Of a stretch of 50,692 bases of DNA, positions 16,479-25,240 are shown one piece after another. A program made the translations under genes and the position numbers. The DNA comes from Gemmatimonadota bacterium (GTDB taxonomy: Bacteria > Gemmatimonadota > Gemmatimonadetes > Palauibacterales > Palauibacteraceae), in contig JAJDWE010000012.1 of assembly GCA_022825725.1 (NCBI GenBank), positions 1 through 50,692 on the forward strand, given 5' to 3'. Under the pieces are notes generated by a model that was not told the origin of the DNA, made no database searches, and saw only the letters and a list, made by a program, of their open reading frames with translations. The first letter of the stretch is position 1, and every line of letters begins with the position of its first letter.

Positions 16479-17663
16479 TCAGCTGTAGGCCGGGAGCCCG
16501 GTCGCGTCGTGTCCCAGGATGAGGGAATGGATGTCGTGGGTGCCCTCGTACGTGTAGACGGACTCCAGATTCGCCATGTGACGCATCGAGGCGTACTCGG
16601 CGAGGATCCCGTTCGCGCCGAGCAGCCGCCGCGACTCGCGGGCGCACTCGCACGCCATGTTCACGTTGTTGCGCTTCGCGAGCGAGACGTGCTGCGGCCG
16701 CATCGTGCCCTCGTCCTTCATCCGGCCGAGCCGGAGGCAGAGAAGCTGCGCCTTCGTGATCTCGGTGAGCATGTCGGCGATCCGGACCTGCTGGATCTGG
16801 GTCTGCGCGATCGGCGTCCCGTCGAACTGCACGCGGTTCTTCGCGTACTCGACCGACTCGCGATAGCAGCCCATGGCGGCGCCGACGGCCCCCCACGAGA
16901 TCCCGTAGCGCGCCTGCGTCAGGCACTTCAGCGGGCTCTTGAGCCCCCCGCTGCCCGGGAGGACGTTCGCCCGCGGCACCCGCACGTCCTGCAGGACGAG
17001 TTCGGAGGTGTCGGACGCCAGGAGGGAGAGTTTCCCCTTCTGGTCGCTGGCTGAGAAGCCGTCGCGCCCCGTCTCGACGATGAAGCCGCGGATCGAGCCG
17101 ACGTCGTCCAGCTCCCCGGTCTTGGCCCAGATCACCGCCACGTCGGCCAACGATCCGTTCGTGATCCACATCTTGGCCCCGTTGAGGACCCACTCGTCCC
17201 CGTCCTCGACGGCCCGCGTGATCATGCCGCCGGGGTTGGAGCCGAAATCGGGCTCGGTGAGGCCGAAACACCCGATGGACTCGCCGCTCGCCATCCGCGG
17301 CAGCCACTCGCGCTTCTGTTCCTCGGACCCGAAGGCGAAAATCGGGTACATGACGAGGGCGCCCTGCACGGAGACGAAGGAGCGGAGGCCCGAGTCCGCC
17401 CGCTCCAGTTCCTGCATGATGAGGCCGTAGGCCACGTTGTTGAGGCCGGCGCAGCCGTACTCCTCCGGGAGGTTCGCCCCGAAGAAGCCGAGTTCGCCCA
17501 TCTGGGGGATGAGTTCCCGCGGGAACGTGCGTTCGATGTAGTGGTGGCCGATGATGGGCAGGACTTCCTGGTCCACCCAGTCGCGCACCAGATCCCGAAT
17601 CGCGACCTCCTCTTCGTCGAGGAGCGCATCGAGATTGAAGTAGTCGACACCTTCGAAAGTCAT
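16479..17663 (-). CDS. gcdH: Glutaryl-CoA dehydrogenase-type acyl-CoA dehydrogenase
   Basis: The 394-residue FAD enzyme is expected to oxidise and decarboxylate glutaryl-CoA to crotonyl-CoA in lysine, hydroxylysine and tryptophan breakdown. It follows the GCDH pattern through its length: RSFVSVQGALVM, GCFGLTEPDFGSNPGGM, the WVLNGAKMWITNG strand, ARYGISWGAVGAAMGCY, ADMLTEITKAQLLCLRLGR and the catalytic Glu373 in YTYEGTHDIHSLILG. Other acyl-CoA dehydrogenases lack the RSFVSVQ and TYEGTHDIH combination. The ATG at 17661-17663 overlaps the stop of the preceding small membrane protein (ATGA), with GGAG upstream. It is followed by a strong terminator. Confidence 0.92.
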   Translation of the reverse strand: MTFEGVDYFNLDALLDEEEVAIRDLVRDWVDQEVLPIIGHHYIERTFPRELIPQMGELGFFGANLPEEYGCAGLNNVAYGLIMQELERADSGLRSFVSVQGALVMYPIFAFGSEEQKREWLPRMASGESIGCFGLTEPDFGSNPGGMITRAVEDGDEWVLNGAKMWITNGSLADVAVIWAKTGELDDVGSIRGFIVETGRDGFSASDQKGKLSLLASDTSELVLQDVRVPRANVLPGSGGLKSPLKCLTQARYGISWGAVGAAMGCYRESVEYAKNRVQFDGTPIAQTQIQQVRIADMLTEITKAQLLCLRLGRMKDEGTMRPQHVSLAKRNNVNMACECARESRRLLGANGILAEYASMRHMANLESVYTYEGTHDIHSLILGHDATGLPAYS

Positions 17664-17926
17664 TCGCGAGTTTCTCCGGATTCCGGGCAGCCCGTGGCTG
17701 CGGGGTGAGGGACGGCGGACGAATCCGCACGGAAACAATGGACGCCGAGCGCGACGCCGGCGGCAGCGAGGAGGATGCCCGCGGCGACTCCCGGCCAGCC
17801 GTACACGTGCGCGTTGATGACGAGGACGATCCCGACCATGGTGGCGAGCGCGGCGGCCGGAAGCCCCAGCACGGTCCGGATGCCGGCGCGCCTGCCGGGC
17901 CGGGCGCCTATCGGCCGATCCGCCAT
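17660..17926 (-). CDS. Small two-helix membrane protein
   Basis: The product has 88 residues with two predicted transmembrane helices (GLPAAALATMVGIVLVINA and GVAAGILLAAAGVALGVHCF) and an arginine-rich N-terminus (PIGARPGRRAG) that should stay in the cytoplasm. I recognise no family. The ATG at 17924-17926 lies inside the 3' end of the zinc-ribbon gene, and the stop overlaps the start of glutaryl-CoA dehydrogenase as ATGA, so expression is tied to both neighbours. The longer open frame upstream is a shadow of the zinc-ribbon gene. Confidence 0.7.
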   Translation of the reverse strand: MADRPIGARPGRRAGIRTVLGLPAAALATMVGIVLVINAHVYGWPGVAAGILLAAAGVALGVHCFRADSSAVPHPAATGCPESGETRE

Positions 17927-18252
17927 CGCGTGTAGCCCTTCACGACCTCGCGGCCGATGCGGAAGCCGAGATAGTACGCCGCCACAATCGGCAGGCCCCA
18001 CGCGTACGCCGGCAGGAAACCGAGGTCGGGGGAGGTGCGGAGCCAGATGATGACCCAGACGGCGAAGGGCAGCGTGATGCACGCGGCGACCACATGGCGC
18101 CCGCGCCGCATGCGCCGCTGCATGCGGGGTCCGCACGCCTCGCACGAGTCGTTGTCGTCCAACTGTCCCTTGGGGAACATCTGGCCGCAGGCGTCGCACA
18201 TCACGCCCTTGAAGTGAAGCTCTTCCATCCGCTCGCGCTCCGTGCCGATCAT
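17908..18252 (-). CDS. Zinc-ribbon membrane protein
   Basis: The product has 114 residues. The N-terminal half holds two Cys pairs (CDAC and CEAC, 17 residues apart by position) that form a zinc ribbon. Two hydrophobic segments follow (HVVAACITLPFAVWVIIWL and FLPAYAWGLPIVAAYYLGF) and then a basic tail. Such proteins are usually uncharacterised; the ribbon probably sits in the cytoplasm. An alternative start is the Met at 18226-18228 (MEELHF), which has GGAG somewhat upstream. The stop lies 19 bases inside the next gene. No function can be assigned. Confidence 0.75.
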   Translation of the reverse strand: MIGTERERMEELHFKGVMCDACGQMFPKGQLDDNDSCEACGPRMQRRMRRGRHVVAACITLPFAVWVIIWLRTSPDLGFLPAYAWGLPIVAAYYLGFRIGREVVKGYTRWRIGR

Positions 18253-18276
18253 GCCGGGCCGGTCGTTCCGCGCCGG

Positions 18277-19311
18277 TCATTCACCGGCGACATCCAGTCG
18301 TTCGATGACCGCGCCGGCGAACTCCGCCGTGCCCGCGGAACCGCCGAGGTCCGGGGTCTGGGCGGCGCCGTCCTGCAGGGTCCGGTGCAGGGCGGCGCGG
18401 ATGCGCGCGGCCACCCCGGGTTCATCGAGGTGGTCGAGCAGGAGGCAGCCCGCGAGCAGGAGGGAGGTGGGGTTGGCGATCCCCTTCCCCGCGATGTCCG
18501 GCGCGGATCCGTGCACCGCCTCGAAGATCGCCGCGCGCTCGCCGAGGTTCGCGCCCGGCGCGAAGCCGAGCCCGCCGATGAGTCCGGCGACCTGATCCGA
18601 GAGGATGTCGCCGAACATGTTCTCGGTCACGATCACATCGAAGCGGTACGGATCCAGCGCGAGCTGCATCGCCGTGGCGTCCACGATCTTCTCGTCGAAT
18701 TCCACTCTTCCCTCGTACTCGGCCGCGACGTTGCGCCCGACCTCGAGGAAGAGACCCTGCGTGTACTTGAGAATATTCGCCTTGTGGACGAGGGTCACGA
18801 GACGCCGGTTGTGGGCCAGGGCGTACTCGAACGCGAAGCGCACGATGCGGCGCGACCCGTAGCGCGTGATGAGCATGACGGATTCGGCGACGGCGCGGGG
18901 ATCGTTCTCCATCCCGATGAAGTGCTCGATCCCGGCGTAGAGGCCCTCCGTATTCTCCCGCACGATGACGAGATCCACGTCCTGATAGCGGGCGGCCGGG
19001 AGAAGGGTGACCGCGGGACGGACGTTCGCGTAGAGGTCGAAGTGCTTGCGGAGCGCGACGTTCACGGATCGGAAGCCGGAGCCGATGGGGGTCGTGAGCG
19101 GCCCCTTGAGCGCGACGCCGGTCGCCTCGATCGATTCGAGCGTCGCCTGCGGAAGCGGCTCTCCGACCGTTTCCATGGCGGTGACGCCGCCGAGGCTCTC
19201 GCGCCAGCGGATGGGCGCGCCCGCAGCCTCCAGGATCGCGACGGTGGCTTCGGATATCTCCGGGCCAATGCCGTCGCCCGGGATCAACACGACGTCGTGT
19301 AACGGTTTCAT
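18277..19311 (-). CDS. NAD-dependent isocitrate dehydrogenase-type beta-decarboxylating dehydrogenase
   Basis: The 344-residue enzyme of the isocitrate/isopropylmalate dehydrogenase family oxidatively decarboxylates a malate-type acid. It has IPGDGIGPEI near the N-terminus, substrate-site residues Ser82, Asn84 and Arg88 in GFRSVNVALRK, Arg98 in YANVRPA, and the family signature NMFGDILSDQVAGLIGG. Ser and Asn at 82/84 are the pattern of isocitrate enzymes (IDH3-like); isopropylmalate and homoisocitrate enzymes differ there. HGSAPDIAGKGIANPTS fits NAD use. The neighbour two genes away is an HMGL-family acyl transferase, which leaves open a joint pathway. ATG at 19309-19311, two bases after the upstream stop. 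Confidence 0.85.
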   Translation of the reverse strand: MKPLHDVVLIPGDGIGPEISEATVAILEAAGAPIRWRESLGGVTAMETVGEPLPQATLESIEATGVALKGPLTTPIGSGFRSVNVALRKHFDLYANVRPAVTLLPAARYQDVDLVIVRENTEGLYAGIEHFIGMENDPRAVAESVMLITRYGSRRIVRFAFEYALAHNRRLVTLVHKANILKYTQGLFLEVGRNVAAEYEGRVEFDEKIVDATAMQLALDPYRFDVIVTENMFGDILSDQVAGLIGGLGFAPGANLGERAAIFEAVHGSAPDIAGKGIANPTSLLLAGCLLLDHLDEPGVAARIRAALHRTLQDGAAQTPDLGGSAGTAEFAGAVIERLDVAGE

Positions 19312-19313
19312 CG

Positions 19314-19925
19314 TCAGGAAGGTGCGAGTTGATCGGCCACGCGCAACGCGAGCGTGGTGAGGGCGAAGGGGGATGCGGCCTCCGCGACCGCCCCCGCGAC
19401 GGGGCCGTGCCAGAGGACGGCGCTGCGCCGCACGTCGATGATCGCGAGGCGCAGAACGGCCCGACGCTCCCGATACGAGACCGCGAGCGGCAGGACGACG
19501 AGGCGGGCTCCGAAGAGGGCCGCTACCTGGCGGAGCTGCGTGTGGAGCGGCTCGTAGAGTTGCGCCCGGGAATCCGGCGCGGTGAGCAGGCCCCGGTAGG
19601 CGAGTCGCCCCGGGTCGACGCCGATCGTCGGGTTGCGGGCGAGGCGAGCCTCCACCGCGGGCGCGAGAGCCCAGTGTGCGGCTCCCTCTTCCTCTCCGAA
19701 CGCAAACTCGATCTCGGCGTTGAGGAGGTCGATCGTGCTCTCCGCGCTCTCCGTCCCCCCGATCCACGTCCCTCCGGGGTCCGGAAGGGCCGACTGCACC
19801 GGGAGGACGACGACGGGCACGCCCGCGGGCACCGCCGGAGGGTCGTCGGCCGGAGGCTGCTCGGCCGCCAGCGCCCCGGCGGAGAGAAGAACCAGCGCGC
19901 AGGACGACGCCGTCCGCCGTCTCAT
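19314..19925 (-). CDS. Secreted protein of unknown function
   Basis: The product has 203 residues with a signal sequence (SCALVLLSAGALA, cleavage near AEQ). The mature part alternates strands and helices (GVPVVVLPVQSA, FGARLVVLPLAVSY, AVLRLAIIDVRRSAVLWHGPV), a pattern faintly like the alpha/beta domains of CsgG/LpoB-type lipoproteins. There is no lipobox, and I would not assign it to that family. The ATG at 19923-19925 overlaps the stop of the HMGL-family gene (ATGA). It lies between two metabolic enzymes, so its place in the run may be incidental. Confidence 0.65.
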   Translation of the reverse strand: MRRRTASSCALVLLSAGALAAEQPPADDPPAVPAGVPVVVLPVQSALPDPGGTWIGGTESAESTIDLLNAEIEFAFGEEEGAAHWALAPAVEARLARNPTIGVDPGRLAYRGLLTAPDSRAQLYEPLHTQLRQVAALFGARLVVLPLAVSYRERRAVLRLAIIDVRRSAVLWHGPVAGAVAEAASPFALTTLALRVADQLAPS

Positions 19926-21163
19926 GCCCGCGCCGCCGCGATGCGTGCGATCTCGGCTTCGATTTCCTCCTGCGAGAGCGTGTGATCGCACTTCTTGGCG
20001 AGCCCGAACACGGCCTCGCACAGCCTCTCGTCCCCCGCGTCGTATCCGTGCTGGCTCAACCAGAAGCGGACGTTGCTGAGACCGGACACCGGAGAAATCT
20101 CGATGGTCTGTTTCCGCCCCACGATCGAAGCCGGGACGCCGCTGTAGACCCGGTCCTCCAGCCAGCCGTCCCCCTTCTGCATGGCCTTGATGATCGCGGC
20201 CGCGTGTACGCCGGTCCCTGTCCTGAAGGCGTCGTCCCCGATGACCGGATAGTTGTGGGGCACCTCGACTCCGCACATCTCCGCCGTGAGCCGGCAGTAG
20301 TCCGACAGCCGGTCGATCGGGTGATTGTGCGTCCCGAGCAGGTGGAGGTTCACGAGCAGCAGATCCATCTCGACATTGCCGATCCGCTCGCCGATGCCGA
20401 GCGCGGTGGCATGCACGCGGTCGACACCTTCCTCGATCGCCGCCAGCGCGTTCGCCAGCCCGAAGCCGCGGTCCCGGTGTCCGTGCCAGTCGATCTTCAC
20501 GGACTCTCCCGTGCCCGCCACGATGTCCTTCGCGAAACGCACGAGTCGCCGCACGCCGTGGGGCGTCGAGTGACCGACCGTGTCCGCGAGACAGATCCGC
20601 CGGGCCCCCGCCTCGACCGCGGCCGAGAAGAGTCGCGCGAGCGTCCTGGGCCGCGACCGCGTCGTGTCCTCCGTCACGTACATGACGTCGAGTCCCTCGC
20701 CGATGGCGAACCCGATGGCGTCGCGCGTCGAGGAGAGGATCTGGTCGACATCCCAGTTCTCGGCGTACTGGCGGATCGGCGAGCTTCCGATGAAGGTGGC
20801 GACCTCGATGTTCAGACCGGTCGCCTGCTGGACGCGCGCCACGGGTTCGATGTCGGCCCTGACCGTGCGGGCGGCCGCGTTGGCCTCGATCGGGAGTTCG
20901 CACTCGGTGATCTCCCGGGCCAGCGCGAGGCACGCTTCGTGGGCACGGGGCCCGGCGCCCGGAAGACCGATGTCGACGGCGTGGATGCCGAGGTCCACCA
21001 TGAGGTGGAGGAGTTCGATCTTCTTCTCGATGGGCGGGTCCTTGACGGACGGATTCTGCAGGCCGTCGCGCAGCGTCTCGTCGTCGAGTTCGACGCGGGT
21101 CGCCTCGTAGTCGTGGCTCCCCGGAAGCGCGTTCCAGTCGTATATGAGTTCGTCCTGGCTCAC
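19922..21163 (-). CDS. HMGL-family acyltransferase (2-isopropylmalate / homocitrate / Re-citrate synthase-like)
   Basis: The 413-residue DRE-TIM metallolyase condenses acetyl-CoA with a 2-oxo acid in characterised relatives. Visible features are the catalytic loop DDETLRDGLQ (about 27-36), the metal ligands His227 and His229 in WHGHRDRGFGLAN, and GIGERIGNVEMD. It lacks the C-terminal leucine-feedback domain of long LeuA proteins. Two signature positions are unusual: RDGLQ where isopropylmalate and homocitrate synthases have RDGEQ or RDGxQ, and Arg rather than Asp/Asn after the second His. The start is GTG at 21161-21163, overlapping the upstream stop as GTGA. An isocitrate-dehydrogenase-like gene lies one gene downstream. 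Substrate not determined. Confidence 0.85.
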   Translation of the reverse strand: MSQDELIYDWNALPGSHDYEATRVELDDETLRDGLQNPSVKDPPIEKKIELLHLMVDLGIHAVDIGLPGAGPRAHEACLALAREITECELPIEANAAARTVRADIEPVARVQQATGLNIEVATFIGSSPIRQYAENWDVDQILSSTRDAIGFAIGEGLDVMYVTEDTTRSRPRTLARLFSAAVEAGARRICLADTVGHSTPHGVRRLVRFAKDIVAGTGESVKIDWHGHRDRGFGLANALAAIEEGVDRVHATALGIGERIGNVEMDLLLVNLHLLGTHNHPIDRLSDYCRLTAEMCGVEVPHNYPVIGDDAFRTGTGVHAAAIIKAMQKGDGWLEDRVYSGVPASIVGRKQTIEISPVSGLSNVRFWLSQHGYDAGDERLCEAVFGLAKKCDHTLSQEEIEAEIARIAAARA

Positions 21164-22152
21164 GTCCGCTTGCCTTCGACGACCCCGTCGTCGCCCACGT
21201 TCACTCTTCCGCGCACGCCCCGCAGCGTCACGCGGTCCCCGACGAGCGAATCTACGAGGTCGCAGTCTTCGATGACGCTGTCCGCGCCGACGATCGTATG
21301 GCGGAGGCGCGACCCCCGGACCCGGCTTCCGGATGCCACGCTCACGTTGGGGCCGACCGCCGAAGTCTCGACGACGGCGTCCGCCGCGACCGCGATGGCC
21401 CCGTCGACGGCGACGGAGTCCGGGAGGTCCGGGTCCCCTCCGTGTCCGCGCTCGAGCATCGTCCGGTTCGTCTCGAGCAGCGTCTCCGGCTTCCCGCAAT
21501 CAAACCAGCCGCCCACTTCCGCCGTATGGAGACGTGCGCCGCGGTCGATCATGTACTGAAATGCGTCCGTGAGATAATACTCCCCGAGCCCGGGATCCCG
21601 GTCCATCACATGCCGAACCCCCTCGAACAGCAGCTCATGATCCTTCACGTAGTAGACGCCGATGTTCGCGAGCTTCGACACGGGTTCCGACGGCTTTTCG
21701 ATGATCCGCTTCATGGTTCCCGCTTCATCGGTGAGGATGACGCCGAACCGCTGGTAGTCCTCGACCTCCTTGGCCCAGATGATGCCGGACGCGGAGGCGT
21801 GGCGGTGCAGCACGCTGAAGTCGGCATCGAAAAGCGTGTCCACGAAGACGATGATGACCGGCCCGGTCACCCAGGGTTCCGCCAGCGCCACCGCATCGGC
21901 CGTCCCCCGCTGATTGGCCTGCTCCACGTAGGTGATCGAGAGGCCGGGGAACTCCTCGGCCATGAAGGCCCGGATCTGACCGGCGAGGTGCCCGGTGATG
22001 AAGATGAACTCGTCGACGCCCTCGGCTCTGAGCTGCTCGACAACGTAGGAGAGCACGGGCCGATTGGCCACGCGGAGCAAGGGTTTGGGACGGGTGTGGG
22101 TGTGGGGACGGACCCTTGTACCCATTCCCGCCAACGGTATTATGGCCTGCAT
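21160..22152 (-). CDS. NDP-sugar nucleotidyltransferase (RmlA-like long form)
   Basis: The 330-residue enzyme activates a sugar 1-phosphate with an NTP. The nucleotide-binding signature GMGTRVRPHTHTRPKPLL is at the N-terminus, followed by VFVDTLFDADFSVL (metal-binding Asp), IIEKPSEP and GEYYLTDAFQYMI. The C-terminal 80 residues are hexapeptide-like repeats of a left-handed beta-helix (VAVDGAIAVAADAVVETS, VGPNVSVASGSRVRGSRL), as in long-form glucose-1-phosphate thymidylyltransferases. The exact sugar and base are not certain. The ATG at 22150-22152 is divergent from the DUF1499 gene across a 135-base gap. Confidence 0.88.
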   Translation of the reverse strand: MQAIIPLAGMGTRVRPHTHTRPKPLLRVANRPVLSYVVEQLRAEGVDEFIFITGHLAGQIRAFMAEEFPGLSITYVEQANQRGTADAVALAEPWVTGPVIIVFVDTLFDADFSVLHRHASASGIIWAKEVEDYQRFGVILTDEAGTMKRIIEKPSEPVSKLANIGVYYVKDHELLFEGVRHVMDRDPGLGEYYLTDAFQYMIDRGARLHTAEVGGWFDCGKPETLLETNRTMLERGHGGDPDLPDSVAVDGAIAVAADAVVETSAVGPNVSVASGSRVRGSRLRHTIVGADSVIEDCDLVDSLVGDRVTLRGVRGRVNVGDDGVVEGKRT

Positions 22153-22192
22153 GTTTAGCCGTCAGAGTTTCGGGAGAGTGGTCCTGCTGTCT

Positions 22193-22227
22193 GCGGGGGC
22201 CGGGAGCCCGGGCCAACCGGGCCCCGC
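22193..22227. other. GC-rich hairpin in the divergent intergenic gap
   Basis: GCGGGG (22193-22198) and CCCCGC (22222-22227) flank further CCGGG/CCCGG pairing within the 135-base gap between the nucleotidyltransferase and DUF1499 starts. It could fold in the leader of either gene. No clear promoter box was found. Confidence 0.35.
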
Positions 22228-22287
22228 GGACCGCCAAGCTATCCGACCGCGGCGGACGCGGGCAACCGGGGAAAGGGGATTTTCGGG

Positions 22288-22743
22288 GTGACGGAGGCAT
22301 CTCCCGACGGCGGGCAGGCCGGCGGGCTCTCCCGCTGGTTTCACCAGAATTCGGCGGATACCCGTGCGCCGGACGGGCCGGAGCCGCGCCTCTACGAGGT
22401 GGCCTTCTCCCGGGTCTGGGACCAACTGCTGAAATACGCGGGGCGGCGCTGGTTGTGGACACTCGCCCACCGCGACGAAGACCTGGGACTCATCTCCGTG
22501 AGCTGCACGGTCCCGCTCCTGCGGTGGGTCGATGACCTGACGATCTGGGTCGCCCTGGATGCGAACGGGCTCACGCGGGTCGAGGCGTTCTCGCGCGCGC
22601 GGCGGCGAAATTTCGATCTCGGCGTGAACCGGCGCAGGATCCGGCGCATGCTGAAGTCGCTCGACCGGGCCCTGGGACCGCGAGCCAGGCTGCCCGACCC
22701 CGCTCCCGGCGGGGACGCGCGGGACGCGCCGGGGGAGACGTGA
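22288..22743 (+). CDS. DUF1499-type protein
   Basis: The product has 151 residues. The DUF1499 pattern is present: FSRVWDQLLKYAGRRW, HRDEDLGLISVSCTVPLLRWVDDLTIWVA in parts, and the closing SRARRRNFDLGVNRRRIRRMLKSL. The family is found in bacteria and plastids and has no settled function. The start is GTG at 22288-22290 after GGGGAAAGGGG. It begins a five-gene run; its stop overlaps the next GTG (GTGA). Confidence 0.8.
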   Translation: MTEASPDGGQAGGLSRWFHQNSADTRAPDGPEPRLYEVAFSRVWDQLLKYAGRRWLWTLAHRDEDLGLISVSCTVPLLRWVDDLTIWVALDANGLTRVEAFSRARRRNFDLGVNRRRIRRMLKSLDRALGPRARLPDPAPGGDARDAPGET

Positions 22744-23651
22744 TCGGGCGATGGCCGTCCGGGGTGGCGGGCGCCGCCCTGGTCCTTTTCGCCTGTGCAG
22801 GGCCTCCTCCGGATGGAACAGCGGAGGCTCGCGGAGAAATCGCCGGCGACCCGCTCACGCCGGCGGTCGACGCACGGTATCTGACGCACCTGCTCTTCGC
22901 CGCCGACGACGGGACGGCGTTCATCGGCTCGTTCGATCAGACGGCCGAGGGCGAAGACCTGCTCCTCGACTACGACGTGCGACTCGCGGAGGAAGACGCG
23001 TGGCGGTCCCTCGTTCTGACGCACGACACGGTGTCCGTGGCCCGCGCGGCGTGGCGCCTTCTGCCTACGCCGGCGATGGCGGTGCGTATCGGCGATGCCG
23101 GCCAGGTCGTGAGCCTTCTGTTCACCGAACCCGAGGGCGGAGGCACGGATTCGGTGCGTCTCGTCGCGGGCGAAGAAGTGTCCGTCTGGACCGGACCGAC
23201 GGGGCAGCGCGAGTCGCTGGGGATCGCGGCGATGGTGATGAACGACAGGACCGTGCCCGGCATCCTCTTTTTTCGTCGCGCCGCCCGCGCGCTGAGCATC
23301 CCCGTCGCGTCGACGGATGGCCAGACGTTCGTGTTCGCCGACTCGCTCGGAAACGGACTCGTCGTCCACGCGGGCACCATCGGCCAACCCACCGTTGCCC
23401 ACACCTGGTTCCATGGGATAGAGGCGGCCTGGGGCGACGTCACCCTCGAATCGCCGGAGCCGGGTCGGACCGGCGGTCCGGACTCGGCCTGGCGGTTCGA
23501 GATCTCCGGTACGACGGTCCGCGGGAGCTTTCGGCCGCTGATGGACGAGGATCCCGGCGACGGGACGCTCATCCGCATGGAGGCCATCGTCTACGTCGGA
23601 ACGGAGGTGCTTTACTTCAACGGGTTTGCCGCCACGCTCCCATCTCCCTGA
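22740..23651 (+). CDS. Putative lipoprotein, unknown function
   Basis: The product has 303 residues and begins with a lipoprotein signal, MIGRWPSGVAGAALVLFACAG (Met from GTG; lipobox LFAC, Cys19), so it is probably lipid-anchored. The mature part is rich in beta strands and acidic turns with no motif I know. It overlaps DUF1499 by four bases and DUF445 by one base (TGATG), so all three are likely translated together. The run leads into cytochrome-oxidase maturation genes, which is the only hint of context. Confidence 0.75.
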   Translation: MIGRWPSGVAGAALVLFACAGPPPDGTAEARGEIAGDPLTPAVDARYLTHLLFAADDGTAFIGSFDQTAEGEDLLLDYDVRLAEEDAWRSLVLTHDTVSVARAAWRLLPTPAMAVRIGDAGQVVSLLFTEPEGGGTDSVRLVAGEEVSVWTGPTGQRESLGIAAMVMNDRTVPGILFFRRAARALSIPVASTDGQTFVFADSLGNGLVVHAGTIGQPTVAHTWFHGIEAAWGDVTLESPEPGRTGGPDSAWRFEISGTTVRGSFRPLMDEDPGDGTLIRMEAIVYVGTEVLYFNGFAATLPSP

Positions 23652-25240
23652 TGGAATTCGACTGGCTGCGCGCCCTCGTCACGGTGGCCTTCGGCGCCCT
23701 GGCGGGCGGGATTACGAACCGGATCGCCGTGTGGATGATCTTCCATCCCTACCGTCCACCGAAGATTCTGGGCCGCCCCGTACGCTGGCTGCAGGGCGCC
23801 GTGCCGAAGAATCAGAAGCGGCTGGCGGATTCGGTCGGTGGCGTCGTCGGCGGCGCGCTCCTCACGCCGGAAGACATCACCTCCGAACTGCGGGAACTCG
23901 AATCCGCTTTCGGGGAGCGACTGCGGGAACTCGCGGTCGAACTCGGCGAGGTCGAGCAACCCGCGCTCGCCGACCTCCTCCCGGAGGCCGCGCTCGACGA
24001 GGTCCGCGAGATCCTCACGCAGATTCTCGGACAGGGCCGGGAGTTCCTGGCCGGGACGCTGGATTCCCCGGATTTCGGGGATGAATCCGGGCGCCTCCTG
24101 GAGTCCATCCGGGAGTCGCTGAGCGACGAATCCCTCGCGCGGACGCTGGAGCCGGAACGGATCGCCGCCATCCGGGACACGATGGACGGCTGGCTCGCGC
24201 GGCTCGCCGATTCGTCCGCCTTCGAGATGACGGTACGCCGCCACCTGGACGAGGCCGCGCGGCAACTGCTCAGACCGCACCGGACCTTCGAGCAGCTGAT
24301 TCCCGCGGGGCTCGTGGCCGCGCTGGAGCACGCGATCAAGGACTATCTCCCGGTCGCGATCGAGCGTCTGAGCCGTTTGCTCGACGACCCGGATGCGAGG
24401 GAGCGGATCGAACATGTGCTCGGTGAACTGTTCGACCGCTTCATGCAGGACCTCCGCTTCCACCAGCGCGTCGTGGCCCGCCTCATCGTCACCGAGGAAA
24501 CCGTGACGCACGCGCTCGATACCCTGCGGGAGGAAGGCGCGGATCGCCTCGGCGGCGTGTTGCGCGAACCGGAGGTCCAGACGGCGATCGCGCGGCACGT
24601 CAACGATGGCGTCGTCGAGTTCCTCCGGCACCCTCCTTCGGAGGTCATCGGCGGCGCGGGCGATCCCCAGGTCGAGAGCGCGCTCGATGCGTTGGCGGAG
24701 TGGATCGTGAAGGCGGCGCGGGACCCGGGCTCGCGCGCCTTCCTCCTCAACCGGCTCGAGGGACTGCTCGAACGCTTCGGCGAGAGGAGCTGGGCGGACG
24801 TGCTACACGCCGTACCAGCCGACCGTGTGGCGGCCTCACTCGCCGCGGGATTCCGGTCCGACGCGGGACGCGTCCTCTTCGACTCGATCGCCGAGCCGAT
24901 GGCGGACCGGCTCCTTCACACGCCGATCGGGCGGCTGGGGCGCTTCGTGCGCGAGGACGCCGCGGTGCGGCTGGCGGATACGCTGGCCGCGCCCGCGTGG
25001 GACTGGATCGTCAACCGGGTGCCGGAGGTGGCGGGGCGGATCCGGATCGCCGAACGTATCTCGACGAAGATCGAGAACTTCTCCATAGATCGGATCGAAC
25101 ACCTTGTTCGCGATATCAGCCAGCGCGAATTCGACCTCATTGTGCGGCTCGGATACCTGCTCGGCGCCGGCATCGGCACCGGGCTCGTGATCCTGGATTC
25201 CGTCCCGGTCCTCGAGTTCCTCCGGGGGCTGTTCGGATGA
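23651..25240 (+). CDS. DUF445 membrane protein (YheB-like)
   Basis: The product has 529 residues. DUF445 features are the N-terminal membrane segment WLRALVTVAFGALAGGITNRIAVWMIFHPYRP, read as GALAGGITNRIAVWM then IFHPYRPP, the PKNQKRLADSVGG box, long helical repeats, and a C-terminal hydrophobic anchor (LIVRLGYLLGAGIGTGLVI). The conserved TNxIAVWM followed by hydrophobic helices is typical of the family. Function is not established; members sit in the inner membrane with a large helical soluble part. Start ATG at 23651-23653; the stop overlaps the SCO1 gene (ATGA). Confidence 0.85.
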   Translation: MEFDWLRALVTVAFGALAGGITNRIAVWMIFHPYRPPKILGRPVRWLQGAVPKNQKRLADSVGGVVGGALLTPEDITSELRELESAFGERLRELAVELGEVEQPALADLLPEAALDEVREILTQILGQGREFLAGTLDSPDFGDESGRLLESIRESLSDESLARTLEPERIAAIRDTMDGWLARLADSSAFEMTVRRHLDEAARQLLRPHRTFEQLIPAGLVAALEHAIKDYLPVAIERLSRLLDDPDARERIEHVLGELFDRFMQDLRFHQRVVARLIVTEETVTHALDTLREEGADRLGGVLREPEVQTAIARHVNDGVVEFLRHPPSEVIGGAGDPQVESALDALAEWIVKAARDPGSRAFLLNRLEGLLERFGERSWADVLHAVPADRVAASLAAGFRSDAGRVLFDSIAEPMADRLLHTPIGRLGRFVREDAAVRLADTLAAPAWDWIVNRVPEVAGRIRIAERISTKIENFSIDRIEHLVRDISQREFDLIVRLGYLLGAGIGTGLVILDSVPVLEFLRGLFG

